Origin: a bacterium
Lineage (GTDB): Bacteria; Campylobacterota; Campylobacteria; Campylobacterales; Arcobacteraceae
Direction of reading: 5' to 3'
Assembly (NCBI GenBank): GCA_018816105.1
Contig: JAHIWE010000007.1
Coordinates: 1 to 41,050, forward strand
DNA length: 41,050 nt
Shown: positions 22,239 through 31,725 of the stretch, piece by piece
Layout: the number at the start of each line of letters is the position of its first letter
Position numbering within the stretch: position 1 is the stretch's first letter
Notes under the pieces: generated by a model
The model's input: the letters and a program-made list of their open reading frames with translations, nothing else
Databases searched by the model: none
What the model was told of the DNA's origin: nothing
Program-made: the position numbers and the translations under genes

Positions 22239-25200
22239 ATGGGAAAACTAGAAAAGTCATTTTATTGGCTATGTTTAGTATTAGCAATCTATATAACAAT
22301 AGGTTTCAAAATTATACCTATGGTTGTAAAAGACCAATTAATAAAAAATTTAGATGAAAATCTAACTCAAAAAACAAGCATAGAAAAAGTAGAATTTAAT
22401 CCATTTATTCTAGAAGCAAAAATTCATGGCTTTAAAATAGCTGATGAAAACAATATAACAACAATTGCTTTTAAGCAATTTGCAATAAATTTTGCACTAT
22501 TAAAATCTATTCAAAAAGCAAGTGTTAGCTTTGATAACATTACTTTAAAAGATGCATTTATAAATGTAATTGAAGAAAAAGATGGAAATATAAATCTAGC
22601 AAAACTTGCAAAACCAAGCCAAGAAGTAGAAGAGAAAAAAGAAGAAAGCTCAAGTAGCCTTACATTCTTAGTTTCAAAAATAGAGCTATTAAATGCAAAT
22701 ATTAGCTATACAAAAGAAGATGAAGATTATACTTTAAATCTAAAAGATATAAATTATACTTTATATGATTTAGGAACATACAAAGATATTTTATCTTCAA
22801 ATGATTTGAAATTTAAATTAAATGAACATACAAATATCTCTATTGGTGGAGCTTTTAAACTTGAGCCATTTAGAGGTTATGGAAGAATCTTAATTGAAGA
22901 TTTAAGATTAAAAGAGTTTCTTACTTATAAAAAAGATTTGCTAAATTTTGATTTAGATGAAAAAGCAAATTTAAATTTACAATTAAATTATGATTTCCAT
23001 GCAAATAAAGATTTTGCTTTAAATATAAGTAGTGATAAATTTGAGTTTAATAATGTAAACCTAAAACAAAATGAAGCTGATATTTTAAATCTTGAAAAAT
23101 TAGATATTAAAACTTTTGTTTTTAACTTAGATAGACAAAATATCAAACTTGATAATATTGATTTTAAAGCACTGAAAACAAATATGATTTTAGACAAAAA
23201 TGGAATCAATTTTGCAAATTTAACAAAACAAGAAACACCAGCTGTTCAAACTACTACTCAAGTTGAAACAAATACACAAGTAGCAGCAAAAACAGAAACT
23301 AAAGTAGAAGCAGAACCAGAAGCAGTAGTAAAAGCGCAAAATGAAACACCTATAACACCAGTAAGTAAAGATGAATCAAAACCTTGGAAAATAAGTCTTT
23401 CAAATCTAAAAATCAATAATAGTGATTTTACTTTTAGTGATAAAGTAAACAACACTATTGCTCAAACAAAAGCTTTTAATATCACTCTTAATAGCCTAAA
23501 AGTTGATGGTTCAAATATTGATTTAAATAGTTTAAATTTTACAAATCCAAATTTGAGTTTTAGTGATAATAAAAACAAAATGGATATTTCAGCTAAAAAT
23601 GCAAAAATAAACCTAGATACTTTAACATTAAAAGAAGGTGCTTTAAATATAAATAAAATTGCCATCTCAAAAGACAATTTAACTTTAAATGACAAAAAAT
23701 CTAACATTAGCTTATTATCTAAAAAAACAGATGTTTCAATAAATGCTTTAAAAGTAGCAAATAATAAAACATCAATAGATTCAATCACAGTAAAAACACC
23801 TAATCTAAATTTTGATGATATAAAATCAAAAATGAAAATCCAAACTTCAAATATAGATATAAATGTAAAAACATTACTAATTGATGGTAAAAAAACATCA
23901 ATTAGCTCTATTGGTTTAAAAACACCAAAAATAGATTTTGATGATAATAAATCTCAAATGAATGTTCAAACATCAAATATAAATCTTGATGTAAATTCAT
24001 TGGTAATTAATGGAGCAAAAACATCTATAAACTCTATTTCTTTAAAAACTCCTAAGTTGGATTTTGATGATTCTAAAGCTAAAATGAAAGTTGAAACTTC
24101 AAATATAGATCTTGATGTAAACTCTTTATTAATTGATGGTAAAAAAACATCTATAAACTCTATTGAATTAAAAACACCAAAAATAGATTTTGATGATAAT
24201 AAAGCTAAGATGGAAGTGAAAACTTCAAATATAAATCTGAAATTAAACACTTTTGTAATGAATGATTCTGATATTTCATTAAAAGATATAAAGCTAATAA
24301 AACCATCTGTAAACTTTGTTGATAAAACAAATAACATGAAAATAGATGCAAAAGATATTGAACTTTCTATAAATAATCTAACAAAAGTAAAAGATACTAT
24401 AGCTATAAATCACATAAAACTATTAGAACCTGAACTTAATTTTTTAGATACAAGTAGCAATACATTAATAGAAGCAAAAAACCTAGACTTGATAATTAAA
24501 AAACTCTCAAATAATAAATCTGGATTTAAAATCGAAAAAACAGATTTAAATGAGCCAAGTATTGCCATAACTCTTCCAAAAGCAAAAGAAGCAAAAAAAG
24601 AGACTGTAGTTCAAAATACACAAAACAACACTAAAGAAGAGCCAGCACCTGCTTCAAAAATAGATATTGGGCCTATTAATATAAATAATGCTGTTTTCAC
24701 TTTCGAAGATAAGAATCTGCCAATTCCTTTTAAAACTACGGTTACAAAATTAAATGGAAAAATATCTGAATTTAAAAATACAAAATCAGGAACAACTGAT
24801 TTAAAAGTAGATGGAATTGTAGATAAATATGGTGTTGCAAAAATCACAGGAATAGTTCATCCTAATAATATAAAAGTATTAACAGATATAAATATGATTT
24901 TTAATAATATTGCTATTTCAAACTTCACGCCATATTCAGGTAAGTTTATAGGAAGAGAGATTAAAAGTGGTAAGTTAAATTTAGATTTAAAATATAATAT
25001 TCAAAAATCTAACCTTGATGCTAAAAACAATATTTCTATTACAAAAATAGAATTAGGGAAAAATGTACAAAGTCCTGATGCTGTATCATTACCTTTAGAT
25101 ATTGCTATTACACTACTTCAAAATTCACAAGGTGTAATAGATATCAACCTTCCTGTTTCAGGGAATGTAGATGATCCTAAATTTTCAATTGCTTCAATTG

Positions 25201-25688
25201 TATGGAATGCATTTACAAATCTAATGACAAAAGCAGTAACGGCACCATTTTCACTTCTTGGAGCACTATTTAACTTTAGTGAAGATGAAATAAAAAATGT
25301 TAAATTTGATCTTGCAGAAGATAAAATAACACCAATTCAAAAAGAAACACTTGATAAAATAGCTCAAATTTTGATTGTAAAACAAGATTTAGCTATTAAA
25401 ATATCAGCTTCTTATGATAGTCAAAAAGAGGAGTATGCACTAAAAGAGAAAAAATATTTAGATAAAAATCCTAACGATAGAAATCTAAAAAAAGAAGAAC
25501 TTCAAAAACTAGCTTCTAAAGAAAAAGTATCTGTTTCTGACCTTGAAGATATTGCAAAAAATAGAATAGAAAATATCAAAGATTACTTAATAAAAGACAA
25601 ATCAATAAACTCAAAACAAATTATCTTAACTGATAAAATCAAAACTTCAAGCTCTTCAATTGATTTAGGAATTGACAAAATCAAATAA
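22239..25688 (+). CDS. Large DUF748/AsmA-like envelope protein with tandem repeats
   Basis: A 1149-aa protein. Residues about 8-28 are a membrane anchor (YWLCLVLAIYITIGFKIIP); the rest is periplasmic. The first 300 residues are AsmA-like (NPFILEAKIHGFKI). A low-complexity linker of Val/Thr/Gln/Glu follows, then repeated units of 42 residues with the core TPKIDFDDNKxxM...TSNI. The C-terminus (KNVKFDLAEDKITPIQKETL) is the conserved DUF748 end. AsmA/TamB-type proteins form long beta-rich bridges that move lipids between membranes; that role is inferred for this one. Neighbouring small proteins at 25783 and 26350 may be separate units. Confidence 0.88.
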   Translation: MGKLEKSFYWLCLVLAIYITIGFKIIPMVVKDQLIKNLDENLTQKTSIEKVEFNPFILEAKIHGFKIADENNITTIAFKQFAINFALLKSIQKASVSFDNITLKDAFINVIEEKDGNINLAKLAKPSQEVEEKKEESSSSLTFLVSKIELLNANISYTKEDEDYTLNLKDINYTLYDLGTYKDILSSNDLKFKLNEHTNISIGGAFKLEPFRGYGRILIEDLRLKEFLTYKKDLLNFDLDEKANLNLQLNYDFHANKDFALNISSDKFEFNNVNLKQNEADILNLEKLDIKTFVFNLDRQNIKLDNIDFKALKTNMILDKNGINFANLTKQETPAVQTTTQVETNTQVAAKTETKVEAEPEAVVKAQNETPITPVSKDESKPWKISLSNLKINNSDFTFSDKVNNTIAQTKAFNITLNSLKVDGSNIDLNSLNFTNPNLSFSDNKNKMDISAKNAKINLDTLTLKEGALNINKIAISKDNLTLNDKKSNISLLSKKTDVSINALKVANNKTSIDSITVKTPNLNFDDIKSKMKIQTSNIDINVKTLLIDGKKTSISSIGLKTPKIDFDDNKSQMNVQTSNINLDVNSLVINGAKTSINSISLKTPKLDFDDSKAKMKVETSNIDLDVNSLLIDGKKTSINSIELKTPKIDFDDNKAKMEVKTSNINLKLNTFVMNDSDISLKDIKLIKPSVNFVDKTNNMKIDAKDIELSINNLTKVKDTIAINHIKLLEPELNFLDTSSNTLIEAKNLDLIIKKLSNNKSGFKIEKTDLNEPSIAITLPKAKEAKKETVVQNTQNNTKEEPAPASKIDIGPININNAVFTFEDKNLPIPFKTTVTKLNGKISEFKNTKSGTTDLKVDGIVDKYGVAKITGIVHPNNIKVLTDINMIFNNIAISNFTPYSGKFIGREIKSGKLNLDLKYNIQKSNLDAKNNISITKIELGKNVQSPDAVSLPLDIAITLLQNSQGVIDINLPVSGNVDDPKFSIASIVWNAFTNLMTKAVTAPFSLLGALFNFSEDEIKNVKFDLAEDKITPIQKETLDKIAQILIVKQDLAIKISASYDSQKEEYALKEKKYLDKNPNDRNLKKEELQKLASKEKVSVSDLEDIAKNRIENIKDYLIKDKSINSKQIILTDKIKTSSSSIDLGIDKIK
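23796..24299 (+). repeat. Four 126-bp tandem repeat units inside the DUF748 gene
   Basis: Units begin at 23796, 23922, 24048 and 24174, exactly 126 bp apart (42 codons). Each encodes TP-(N/K)-(L/I)-(N/D)-FDD, then an M, then TSNI and a stretch ending (T)SIxSI. More divergent units lie on both sides from about 23500 to 24500. The repeats fit a beta-helical or grooved beta-rod structure. Confidence 0.85.
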
Positions 25689-25707
25689 ATTTATAACTTT
25701 TACTTAT

Positions 25708-25743
25708 AAATAAAGAATAATATTGACTTATTATTCTTTATTT
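25708..25743. terminator. AT-rich 15-bp hairpin between the DUF748 gene and the next gene
   Basis: Perfect arms of 15 nt (25708-25722 and 25729-25743, AAATAAAGAATAATA and its complement) with a TTGACT loop. It is probably the terminator of the DUF748 transcript. The loop could also serve as a -35 for the following gene, but a good -10 at the right spacing is lacking. Confidence 0.6.
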
Positions 25744-25782
25744 GATACTATCTTTTTAGATTAAAAAAAGGATAAGTACATT

Positions 25783-26331
25783 ATGAATAAACTAATGCCA
25801 ATCATTTTATTAACTTTAATGACTTTTGTAGCATATGGCGTATATAAACAAGCAAATAAAAGTATAAAAACGAAAAGATTAGAATGCCAATCTAAAACTA
25901 CAACATTTGAAAAAATATTTGTAGAAGAACCAATTAAAGAAGCTATTAATTCTTTGAAATCTAATAATTACATTATTAATTCATCTATTGAATACTCAAA
26001 ATTTATGAAAAGTAATTTAATAAATATTTTGACAAAAGAACAAGCTGATGAGATTTTAAATAAAGTAATTAAATCTCAAATCACTATTGAAGATAAAAAA
26101 ACTTCAGATGATACAAAAGTATCAATCAACTACTACATCTATGAAAATGACAAACAAGATACAGGTAAAAAAAACAACGATGCAAAATCTTATGCTGGAT
26201 ATTTGATGTTTGAATTTAAATATAACAATATTTTAGTATATAAAATCCAAACAGATTATATGCAAATGGATGCTTCTGATATAGAAGATAGAATGCACTG
26301 CGCTATAAAATCATTTATAGATATAGATTAA
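25783..26331 (+). CDS. Unknown 182-aa membrane-anchored or secreted protein
   Basis: I do not recognise this protein. It begins MNKLMPIILLTLMTFVAYGV, one hydrophobic helix with no clear cleavage site, so it is either a signal anchor or a signal peptide. The rest is a lysine-rich mix of helix and strand with one repeated idea (SQITIEDKKTSDDTKVSINY). Two cysteines lie far apart. It has a good AAAAAAGGA site and a 18-base gap to the next gene, so the two probably form a transcript. Confidence 0.75.
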   Translation: MNKLMPIILLTLMTFVAYGVYKQANKSIKTKRLECQSKTTTFEKIFVEEPIKEAINSLKSNNYIINSSIEYSKFMKSNLINILTKEQADEILNKVIKSQITIEDKKTSDDTKVSINYYIYENDKQDTGKKNNDAKSYAGYLMFEFKYNNILVYKIQTDYMQMDASDIEDRMHCAIKSFIDID

Positions 26332-26349
26332 ATTTAATAAAGGGAAAAA

Positions 26350-26748
26350 ATGAAACAAAAAGTTTTTAAAGAAAAATACCATATATTTGAAATTGAATAT
26401 AAAAAAAGTGAACTAAAATACACTAGTGTAGATGAGATAATAAGTGCACTTCAAGTAAAAATTGATGCACATCCAGTTATTGCTTTTATAGCTATTTTTG
26501 ATCAATATAAACACACTTCATCATTAGAAGATGGAGAAATTAATCCAAATATAAAAGCAGCTAAAAATATAATATTTTGTTTTGGAAAAGAACTACCAAG
26601 CCCTGAAGTTCTAGCTGTTCGTCCAAGAAGTATTGGTGTTTGTGAATTAGAAGACTCATTTGTAGTAAGCTTCCTTGAAGCGCCAAATGATATGGCAAAT
26701 AAAACTATGGAAGAGTTTGTTAAATCTTTAAAAACTTATATTTATTAA
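26350..26748 (+). CDS. Unknown 132-aa cytoplasmic protein (possibly DUF6858-like)
   Basis: A 132-aa protein with alternating strands and helices, no signal peptide, and the cores HPVIAFIAIFDQYKHT, NIIFCFGKELPSPEVLAVRP and SIGVCELEDSFVVSF. I recall similar proteins in Campylobacterota under a DUF name near DUF6858, with low certainty. It overlaps nothing, follows the 182-aa gene by 18 bases, and ends against the convergent mutS2. Confidence 0.72.
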   Translation: MKQKVFKEKYHIFEIEYKKSELKYTSVDEIISALQVKIDAHPVIAFIAIFDQYKHTSSLEDGEINPNIKAAKNIIFCFGKELPSPEVLAVRPRSIGVCELEDSFVVSFLEAPNDMANKTMEEFVKSLKTYIY

Positions 26749-26753
26749 GTTAA

Positions 26754-26779
26754 GAGCTAAAGTTTTATAACTTTAGCTC
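26754..26779. terminator. Bidirectional hairpin between convergent genes
   Basis: Perfect 11-bp arms GAGCTAAAGTT (26754-26764) and AACTTTAGCTC (26769-26779) with loop TTAT. It begins 6 bases after the 132-aa gene stop and covers the last codons of mutS2. Confidence 0.75.
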
Positions 26780-28958
26780 CAAATCCACCACTACTTGGAT
26801 GAGCATCTTCAAAACCTCTAACTTTTGGATGTTTTTTCAAATACTCTTTTACAGCAAATGCAAGTTTTCCAGTTCCAATTCCGTGATAAACTAAAACCTC
26901 TTCAAATCCAGCAAGTAATGCATCACTCAGAAATTTATCAAGATTTTCAAGTGCTTCTTCTGCTCTTTGGCCATGTAAATCAAGTTTTATACTTCCAGTT
27001 TCAGGTCTTTCAACAGTAACTGTTGCTTTTTTTGTAGGCACTTTTGGTGGTGGATTCCCACTTCTACTTAAATCAACAAGTAATACTTGAACTTTCATTC
27101 CCATATCATTTTCAATAAATGCTTTTGCACCTTTAATTGAAACAATTGTTCCTTTTGTATTTCTATATTTTACTCTATCCCCTGCTTTAAACTCAACTAC
27201 TTCTTGCACTTTTTCTGTTTTAATTTCAGTCGCAATTTTGTGAGCAATATTTAAATGCTGATGAGATTCTTGTACAAGTTTAGCTTTTATAGCTTTTTTT
27301 GCTTCATCCCTAGCACTACTATACTCTTTGTGAAGTTTTGATTTTTCTGAATAGATATGTTCATCTAGTTTTTCTTTTTGATCTTTTAGATTTCCTGCAA
27401 TTCTTTGCATATTTGATATTTCTTCATCAAGTTTTGCTATTTTTTGTTTATATTCTCTCTCTAAAGAACTACTTCTTTCAATCAACTCATTTAGTTTATC
27501 TTTATCATCTCCATAAACTTCTTTTGCTCTTTTTACAACACTTAAAGGTATTCCATATCTTGAGGCTGTTTCAAAAGCATATGATCTTCCAATAGTTCCT
27601 TGTAAAAACTCATAGGTTGGTTTTCTGTTCTCTTCATCATAAAGTGCAGCAATTAACTCTACATCTTCATTAGATGCCATTAATGCAGCTAATCTTTTAT
27701 GGTGAGTTGTGATAATAACTTTTATATCTCTTTGGATTAAATCTTCAATTATTACTTTAAATAAACTAGCAGCTTCATCTGAATCTGTTCCTAATTCTAT
27801 CTCATCAACTCCAACGATAGCATTTTTACTTCCAAATAGTTTTGAAAACTCAACCATACGACCTGCAAATGTTGAAATATCATTTTTCACACTTTGAGGA
27901 TCATCTAAAACTGCATTTATTGATTTGAAGTTTGTAACTGTTGTATCATGATGCGCTTTATAAGGAATCAAATATTTTGATAAAAAAACAGCTGTTAAGA
28001 TAGATTTTAACATCATAGTTTTTCCACCTGCGTTTACTCCTGTAATCATAACTACTGATTTTGTAAAATCTACTGTTATTGGTTTTGCATTATGTAGTGC
28101 GGGGTGACAAAATTCAACTAATTTATTAACATTGTTTTTTGAAGGAATAATGAAATTTTTATCATTAATTTTTGAGAAAAATAGTCTTGATTGGTAATGA
28201 TCAAACTTATCAAACTCTTTATTTATAAATTTTAAAAATAGTAAATTTCTTTCAAAAAGTGAAGATATTTCTTTACAGATTTTATATAAAATCTCTTCTT
28301 GTTTATTTTTTAAATCACTTTGTTTTTGTTTTAATTCACTAATACTATGGGGAACAACATAAAAAAATCCAGAATTAGATCTATTTATAACAGAACCTTT
28401 TAAAACGTGGTTAAATCCACCTCGAACTAATAAAGCCTCTTCCGAGTTAATATAATGAACTTGAGAATCAACTAAATAAGTTCTTATTTTTGGAGAATTT
28501 ATAATCTTGTAAAGACTTTGTTTTATTAGTTCTTTATTTTTTGAAATAGCATATTTAACATTGTCAAAATCTTCATTTACACCATCTTTTAAATTTGCTT
28601 TTTCATCAAAATAATCACAAATTTTTATAATATCATTTGGAATTACAATCTTATCAATCCATTCAGCAAGTTTTCCATCAAAAGTAAATTTTTTTAAATA
28701 TCTAAAATAGTTTATGATTTTTATAAATTCAAAAATATCATCAGTTCTTAAAATACCTTGTTTTTGAATATGCATCAAAGCTGAATCCAAATTTTCAATC
28801 TTACTTGGTGCTTTAATGTCAAATTTTGACAACTCATTTATAAGTTTAAAATGAAGGTTTATATCACCTTCTAAAATAATAGATTTTTCTCTTGCCATAA
28901 GCTTTGAAAAACTATCAATATAATCAATTAAGTCTAGTTTTTTTAATATATTTTGCAT
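26757..28958 (-). CDS. mutS2: MutS2-type mismatch-like ATPase with Smr nuclease domain
   Basis: A 733-aa protein. Order: MutS core/lever helices (1-280), ATPase with Walker A GVNAGGKTMM (307-316) and the DEIELGTDSDEAASLF Walker B region, a coiled-coil of about 480-570, a KOW-like segment (GDRVKYRNTKGTIVSIKG), and a C-terminal Smr domain with LDLHGQRAEEAL and HGIGTGKL. It lacks the MutS mismatch-recognition domain. In Helicobacter pylori MutS2 suppresses homologous recombination; elsewhere it splits collided ribosomes. Which role applies here is not shown. All key motifs are intact. Confidence 0.96.
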   Translation of the reverse strand: MQNILKKLDLIDYIDSFSKLMAREKSIILEGDINLHFKLINELSKFDIKAPSKIENLDSALMHIQKQGILRTDDIFEFIKIINYFRYLKKFTFDGKLAEWIDKIVIPNDIIKICDYFDEKANLKDGVNEDFDNVKYAISKNKELIKQSLYKIINSPKIRTYLVDSQVHYINSEEALLVRGGFNHVLKGSVINRSNSGFFYVVPHSISELKQKQSDLKNKQEEILYKICKEISSLFERNLLFLKFINKEFDKFDHYQSRLFFSKINDKNFIIPSKNNVNKLVEFCHPALHNAKPITVDFTKSVVMITGVNAGGKTMMLKSILTAVFLSKYLIPYKAHHDTTVTNFKSINAVLDDPQSVKNDISTFAGRMVEFSKLFGSKNAIVGVDEIELGTDSDEAASLFKVIIEDLIQRDIKVIITTHHKRLAALMASNEDVELIAALYDEENRKPTYEFLQGTIGRSYAFETASRYGIPLSVVKRAKEVYGDDKDKLNELIERSSSLEREYKQKIAKLDEEISNMQRIAGNLKDQKEKLDEHIYSEKSKLHKEYSSARDEAKKAIKAKLVQESHQHLNIAHKIATEIKTEKVQEVVEFKAGDRVKYRNTKGTIVSIKGAKAFIENDMGMKVQVLLVDLSRSGNPPPKVPTKKATVTVERPETGSIKLDLHGQRAEEALENLDKFLSDALLAGFEEVLVYHGIGTGKLAFAVKEYLKKHPKVRGFEDAHPSSGGFGAKVIKL

Positions 28959-29020
28959 AGCGCGATTATATCCAAAAGGGAATAAAATATTCTTCTTTGG
29001 ATTTTTCTTTATTCAAAATT

Positions 29021-29073
29021 ATCTCAAAATGTTGTAACAATTTGAGATAGTTTTAAGCTTATTTTTGTATAAT
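29021..29073 (+). promoter_or_regulatory. Promoter with operator-like palindrome for the 102-aa gene
   Basis: TATAAT at 29068-29073 preceded by TTTTTG is the typical Campylobacterota -10. Just upstream lies a perfect 8-bp inverted repeat, ATCTCAAA (29021-29028) and TTTGAGAT (29041-29048), over the -35 position. A protein bound there would block the promoter; the 102-aa protein itself is a candidate because it carries a helix-turn-helix-like stretch. Confidence 0.5.
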
Positions 29074-29102
29074 TCTGCCCCAAAAAAATAAACAGGAAAC
29101 AT

Positions 29103-29411
29103 ATGAGAATAACAATAACAAACGAAGAATTTAACAATATTCAAAAAATCTTAGTTCAAAATGATATATCGTTATATGAGAGATTTAATGAAGAGTTTAA
29201 GAAGTCAATTTTATCGTGTACACCAAAGAAAATTAAGGCTACAAATAAAGCAAATATTGCCAAAAGAAAAAAAAGTAGAAACGCAATAACAAATGCCGTT
29301 AATATGCTAAGATTTGAAGATAGGGATATTACAGTTTATAGTGTTGCTAAAACAGCTGCTATTAGCTATAACACTGCTAAACAATACAAAGATTTTATTC
29401 TAGCTCAATAA
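29103..29411 (+). CDS. Small basic protein with a helix-turn-helix-like C-terminus
   Basis: A 102-aa protein, unrecognised as a whole. The middle is strongly basic (KKIKATNKANIAKRKKSRN). The C-terminus, DITVYSVAKTAAISYNTAKQ, has the pattern of a helix-turn-helix (SVAKTAAISYNTAKQY), as in phage- and plasmid-borne regulators. DNA binding is inferred. It is divergent from mutS2, with its own promoter and a hairpin after the stop. Confidence 0.72.
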   Translation: MRITITNEEFNNIQKILVQNDISLYERFNEEFKKSILSCTPKKIKATNKANIAKRKKSRNAITNAVNMLRFEDRDITVYSVAKTAAISYNTAKQYKDFILAQ

Positions 29412-29438
29412 CTACAAAATAATTTTTTAAATAAATAT

Positions 29439-29470
29439 ATACAAATAAACTTTTATAGTTTATTTTGTAT
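29439..29470 (+). terminator. Hairpin terminator after the 102-aa gene
   Basis: Arms ATACAAATAAAC (29439-29450) and GTTTATTTTGTAT (29458-29470, one bulged T), followed by TTTTC. It lies 27 bases after the stop. The remaining bases to 29629 hold only AT-rich sequence and a four-codon ATG frame that I do not call. Confidence 0.55.
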
Positions 29471-29629
29471 TTTTCAAAATGACACAAAAAATGAAATATC
29501 AAATTTCTATTCAACTATACATTTAAAATAAATTTATAAACTTATACAAAATGTAATATTTCAAAATGATAAGAAGAATAGAAATCTTCCATTTTAAAAG
29601 TTTAAGAAGGAAGACTAAATGATTATTTA

Positions 29630-31555
29630 TTAGATTTTATTGAATTTGTATTCTCTTACAACCTTTACAACATCCAATGCAATAGTATTTGTATTTCTTG
29701 CAATTTCATTTGTTTTATCTGCAATACTTGCATTTTCTTGAGTAAATTTATCTAGTTGATTTACAGCTTCAGCAATTTGTGTCATTCCAATAGTTTGTTC
29801 TTTTGCTGCATTTGTAACATCATCAATTAAACGATTTGTTTGATTAATTTTATCTTCTAATTGGGTAAATCCTTCAATCATTGAAGTACTTATTTCTTTA
29901 CCATCATTAGCTTTTTTAGTTGCATTTTCAACAATAATTTTAATCTCACGTGCTGCTTCAGCACTTCTACTTGCTAGATTTCTTACTTCTTGTGCTACTA
30001 CTGCAAATCCACGTCCAGCTTCTCCAGCAGTTGCTGCTTCAACAGCTGCATTTAAAGATAAAATATTTGTTTGAAATGCAATTTGATCTATTACTGTTAT
30101 TGCTTCATTTATTGCATTCACTTGTTCATTTATTTCATCCATAGAAATAACTGTTTTAGAAGCTAAATTTTTTCCTGATTGTGCTGATTTTTTAGTTTCA
30201 AATGATATTCTTAGCATATCTTGTGCTTTTACATTTGTATGTTGAATATTACTTGTAATTTCTTCAATACTCGCAGCTGTTTCTTCCAAACTTGCAGCTT
30301 GGCTAGTAGCATTTCTACTTATTATTTCCACATTATGAGATAACTCTTTTGAACTACTTTCTAAAATAATTCCATCATTATTATTTTGATTTAACATTTT
30401 TGTAATTATTGTGTTTAATTCCATGATTTCATTACCAATTTTTCCACAATTTGAACTATCTAGTTTTTTAGTAAAATCATATTTTGAATAACTTTCTAAT
30501 ACATCACTCAAGTTATTAATATTTGAACCTATTAAATTTTGAAGATTATTTAACATATCATTTATCAAGTTTTTTAATTCATTTAAAGATTGTGATTCAC
30601 TATTTTTAGTAACTCTTTTATCTAATAATCCTTTATTAACTGAATTTACAATCTCTTTTACATTTTCAATTAAATTGCTATCTTGCTCTATAATTTTTTG
30701 AGTTTTTTGAATGTTTTCATTTACAACAAAAGACATTTTTCCTATTTCATCATTTGCTAAAATTTCAATAGGTTTTGCATCTTTAATCTCTTTATTTATA
30801 AATTTAAAAAATTCTAAAAGACCATCTTGAAATTTTAAAATAGGAGAAATAATGATTTTATTTGAAATAAATGTAAATAGAACAGCTATTAATATTGCAA
30901 TACTTAAAGAAATAAATAAAGTGTTAGTTATAATATTTGCAATTTCTCCATCTGTTTCTTCTTTCATAGCCTTTACTTCATTTTCAATATTGTCAACATA
31001 AGCGCCTGTTCCAATAATCCAATCCCAAGGTTCATATCTAATTACATAAGAAAATTTTGGTTGTACTCCATCAACACCCGGCTTACTCCAACCATATTTT
31101 ACTAAACCACCCTCTTTATTTGCATTTGCTTCTTTTACAATTTCTTGATAAATAAATACACCATTTGGATCTTTTGCTTCTTTCATATCTTTTCCAATTA
31201 ATTCTGCTTTAATAGGATGCATAATTAAAACATGATTTGAGTTATTTATCCAAAAATAACCATCTTTACCATAAAGCATATTTTTTATAACTTCTTTTGA
31301 AAAAGTTTGTTTTTCTTCTATTGTTCCAAAATTTGGGTTTTCAGATATTGCTTTTATAGTATTAAATGCAGATTCTACATGATTTTTTAACTCTATTTCT
31401 TTTAATTTATAAGATTCTCTTTCATATTTCGTAATATTTGCTTCTGAAATATTATATATAGAAAGAATTGAATTAGTTATAACAATTCCTACAACGACAG
31501 CGATTGATAAAATTACAAGAAAAAGTAATTTCGTTTTTATAGAAAGATTTTTCAT
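29630..31555 (-). CDS. Methyl-accepting chemotaxis protein with single Cache sensor domain
   Basis: A 641-aa chemoreceptor. Residues about 9-30 and 210-232 are membrane helices that flank a periplasmic single-Cache (sCache_2) domain with YGKDGYFWINNSNHVLIMHP and WDWIIGTGAYVDNIE, typical of receptors for small organic acids. A HAMP-like region follows, then the cytoplasmic signalling hairpin with the near-invariant tip (IAFQTNILSLNAAVEAATAG, then EAGRGFAVVAQEVRNLASRS). There is no CheR-tethering pentapeptide at the C-terminus. The ligand is unknown. Confidence 0.95.
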   Translation of the reverse strand: MKNLSIKTKLLFLVILSIAVVVGIVITNSILSIYNISEANITKYERESYKLKEIELKNHVESAFNTIKAISENPNFGTIEEKQTFSKEVIKNMLYGKDGYFWINNSNHVLIMHPIKAELIGKDMKEAKDPNGVFIYQEIVKEANANKEGGLVKYGWSKPGVDGVQPKFSYVIRYEPWDWIIGTGAYVDNIENEVKAMKEETDGEIANIITNTLFISLSIAILIAVLFTFISNKIIISPILKFQDGLLEFFKFINKEIKDAKPIEILANDEIGKMSFVVNENIQKTQKIIEQDSNLIENVKEIVNSVNKGLLDKRVTKNSESQSLNELKNLINDMLNNLQNLIGSNINNLSDVLESYSKYDFTKKLDSSNCGKIGNEIMELNTIITKMLNQNNNDGIILESSSKELSHNVEIISRNATSQAASLEETAASIEEITSNIQHTNVKAQDMLRISFETKKSAQSGKNLASKTVISMDEINEQVNAINEAITVIDQIAFQTNILSLNAAVEAATAGEAGRGFAVVAQEVRNLASRSAEAAREIKIIVENATKKANDGKEISTSMIEGFTQLEDKINQTNRLIDDVTNAAKEQTIGMTQIAEAVNQLDKFTQENASIADKTNEIARNTNTIALDVVKVVREYKFNKI

Positions 31556-31672
31556 CTTATATCCTTGGTTTAAAATAAGTATATATAATCATTTACTTAT
31601 AAACAATAATAATATTATTTTCATTAATTAAATATAAAGTAATTTTTAAGTGTTTTAAATTCAAGCATAAAA

Positions 31673-31701
31673 AAAGCCTTAGATTAAAAATCCAAGGCTT
31701 T
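31673..31701 (-). terminator. Intrinsic terminator of the SLC13-type transporter gene
   Basis: Stem AAAGCCTT (31673-31680) with AAGGCTTT (31694-31701), extended by GAT/ATC pairs; on the minus strand it is followed by TTTTTATG. It lies 25 bases after the transporter stop. Together with the U-run it is one of the clearest terminators in the window. Confidence 0.85.
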
Positions 31702-31725
31702 AAAAAATACTTTTATTAAGAAACT

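Noticed and set aside
23796-24299. Evenly spaced repeats considered as a CRISPR array
   Set aside because: The repeats are 126 bp, tandem, in frame and coding, with no variable spacers.
23462-24337. Open frames on the minus strand within the DUF748 gene
   Set aside because: They follow the repeats of the real gene in reverse; no ribosome binding sites and an odd Phe/Ser-rich composition.
29619-29633. Four-codon frame with a good ribosome binding site between two genes
   Set aside because: It converges on the chemoreceptor gene with nothing downstream to regulate; too short to support.
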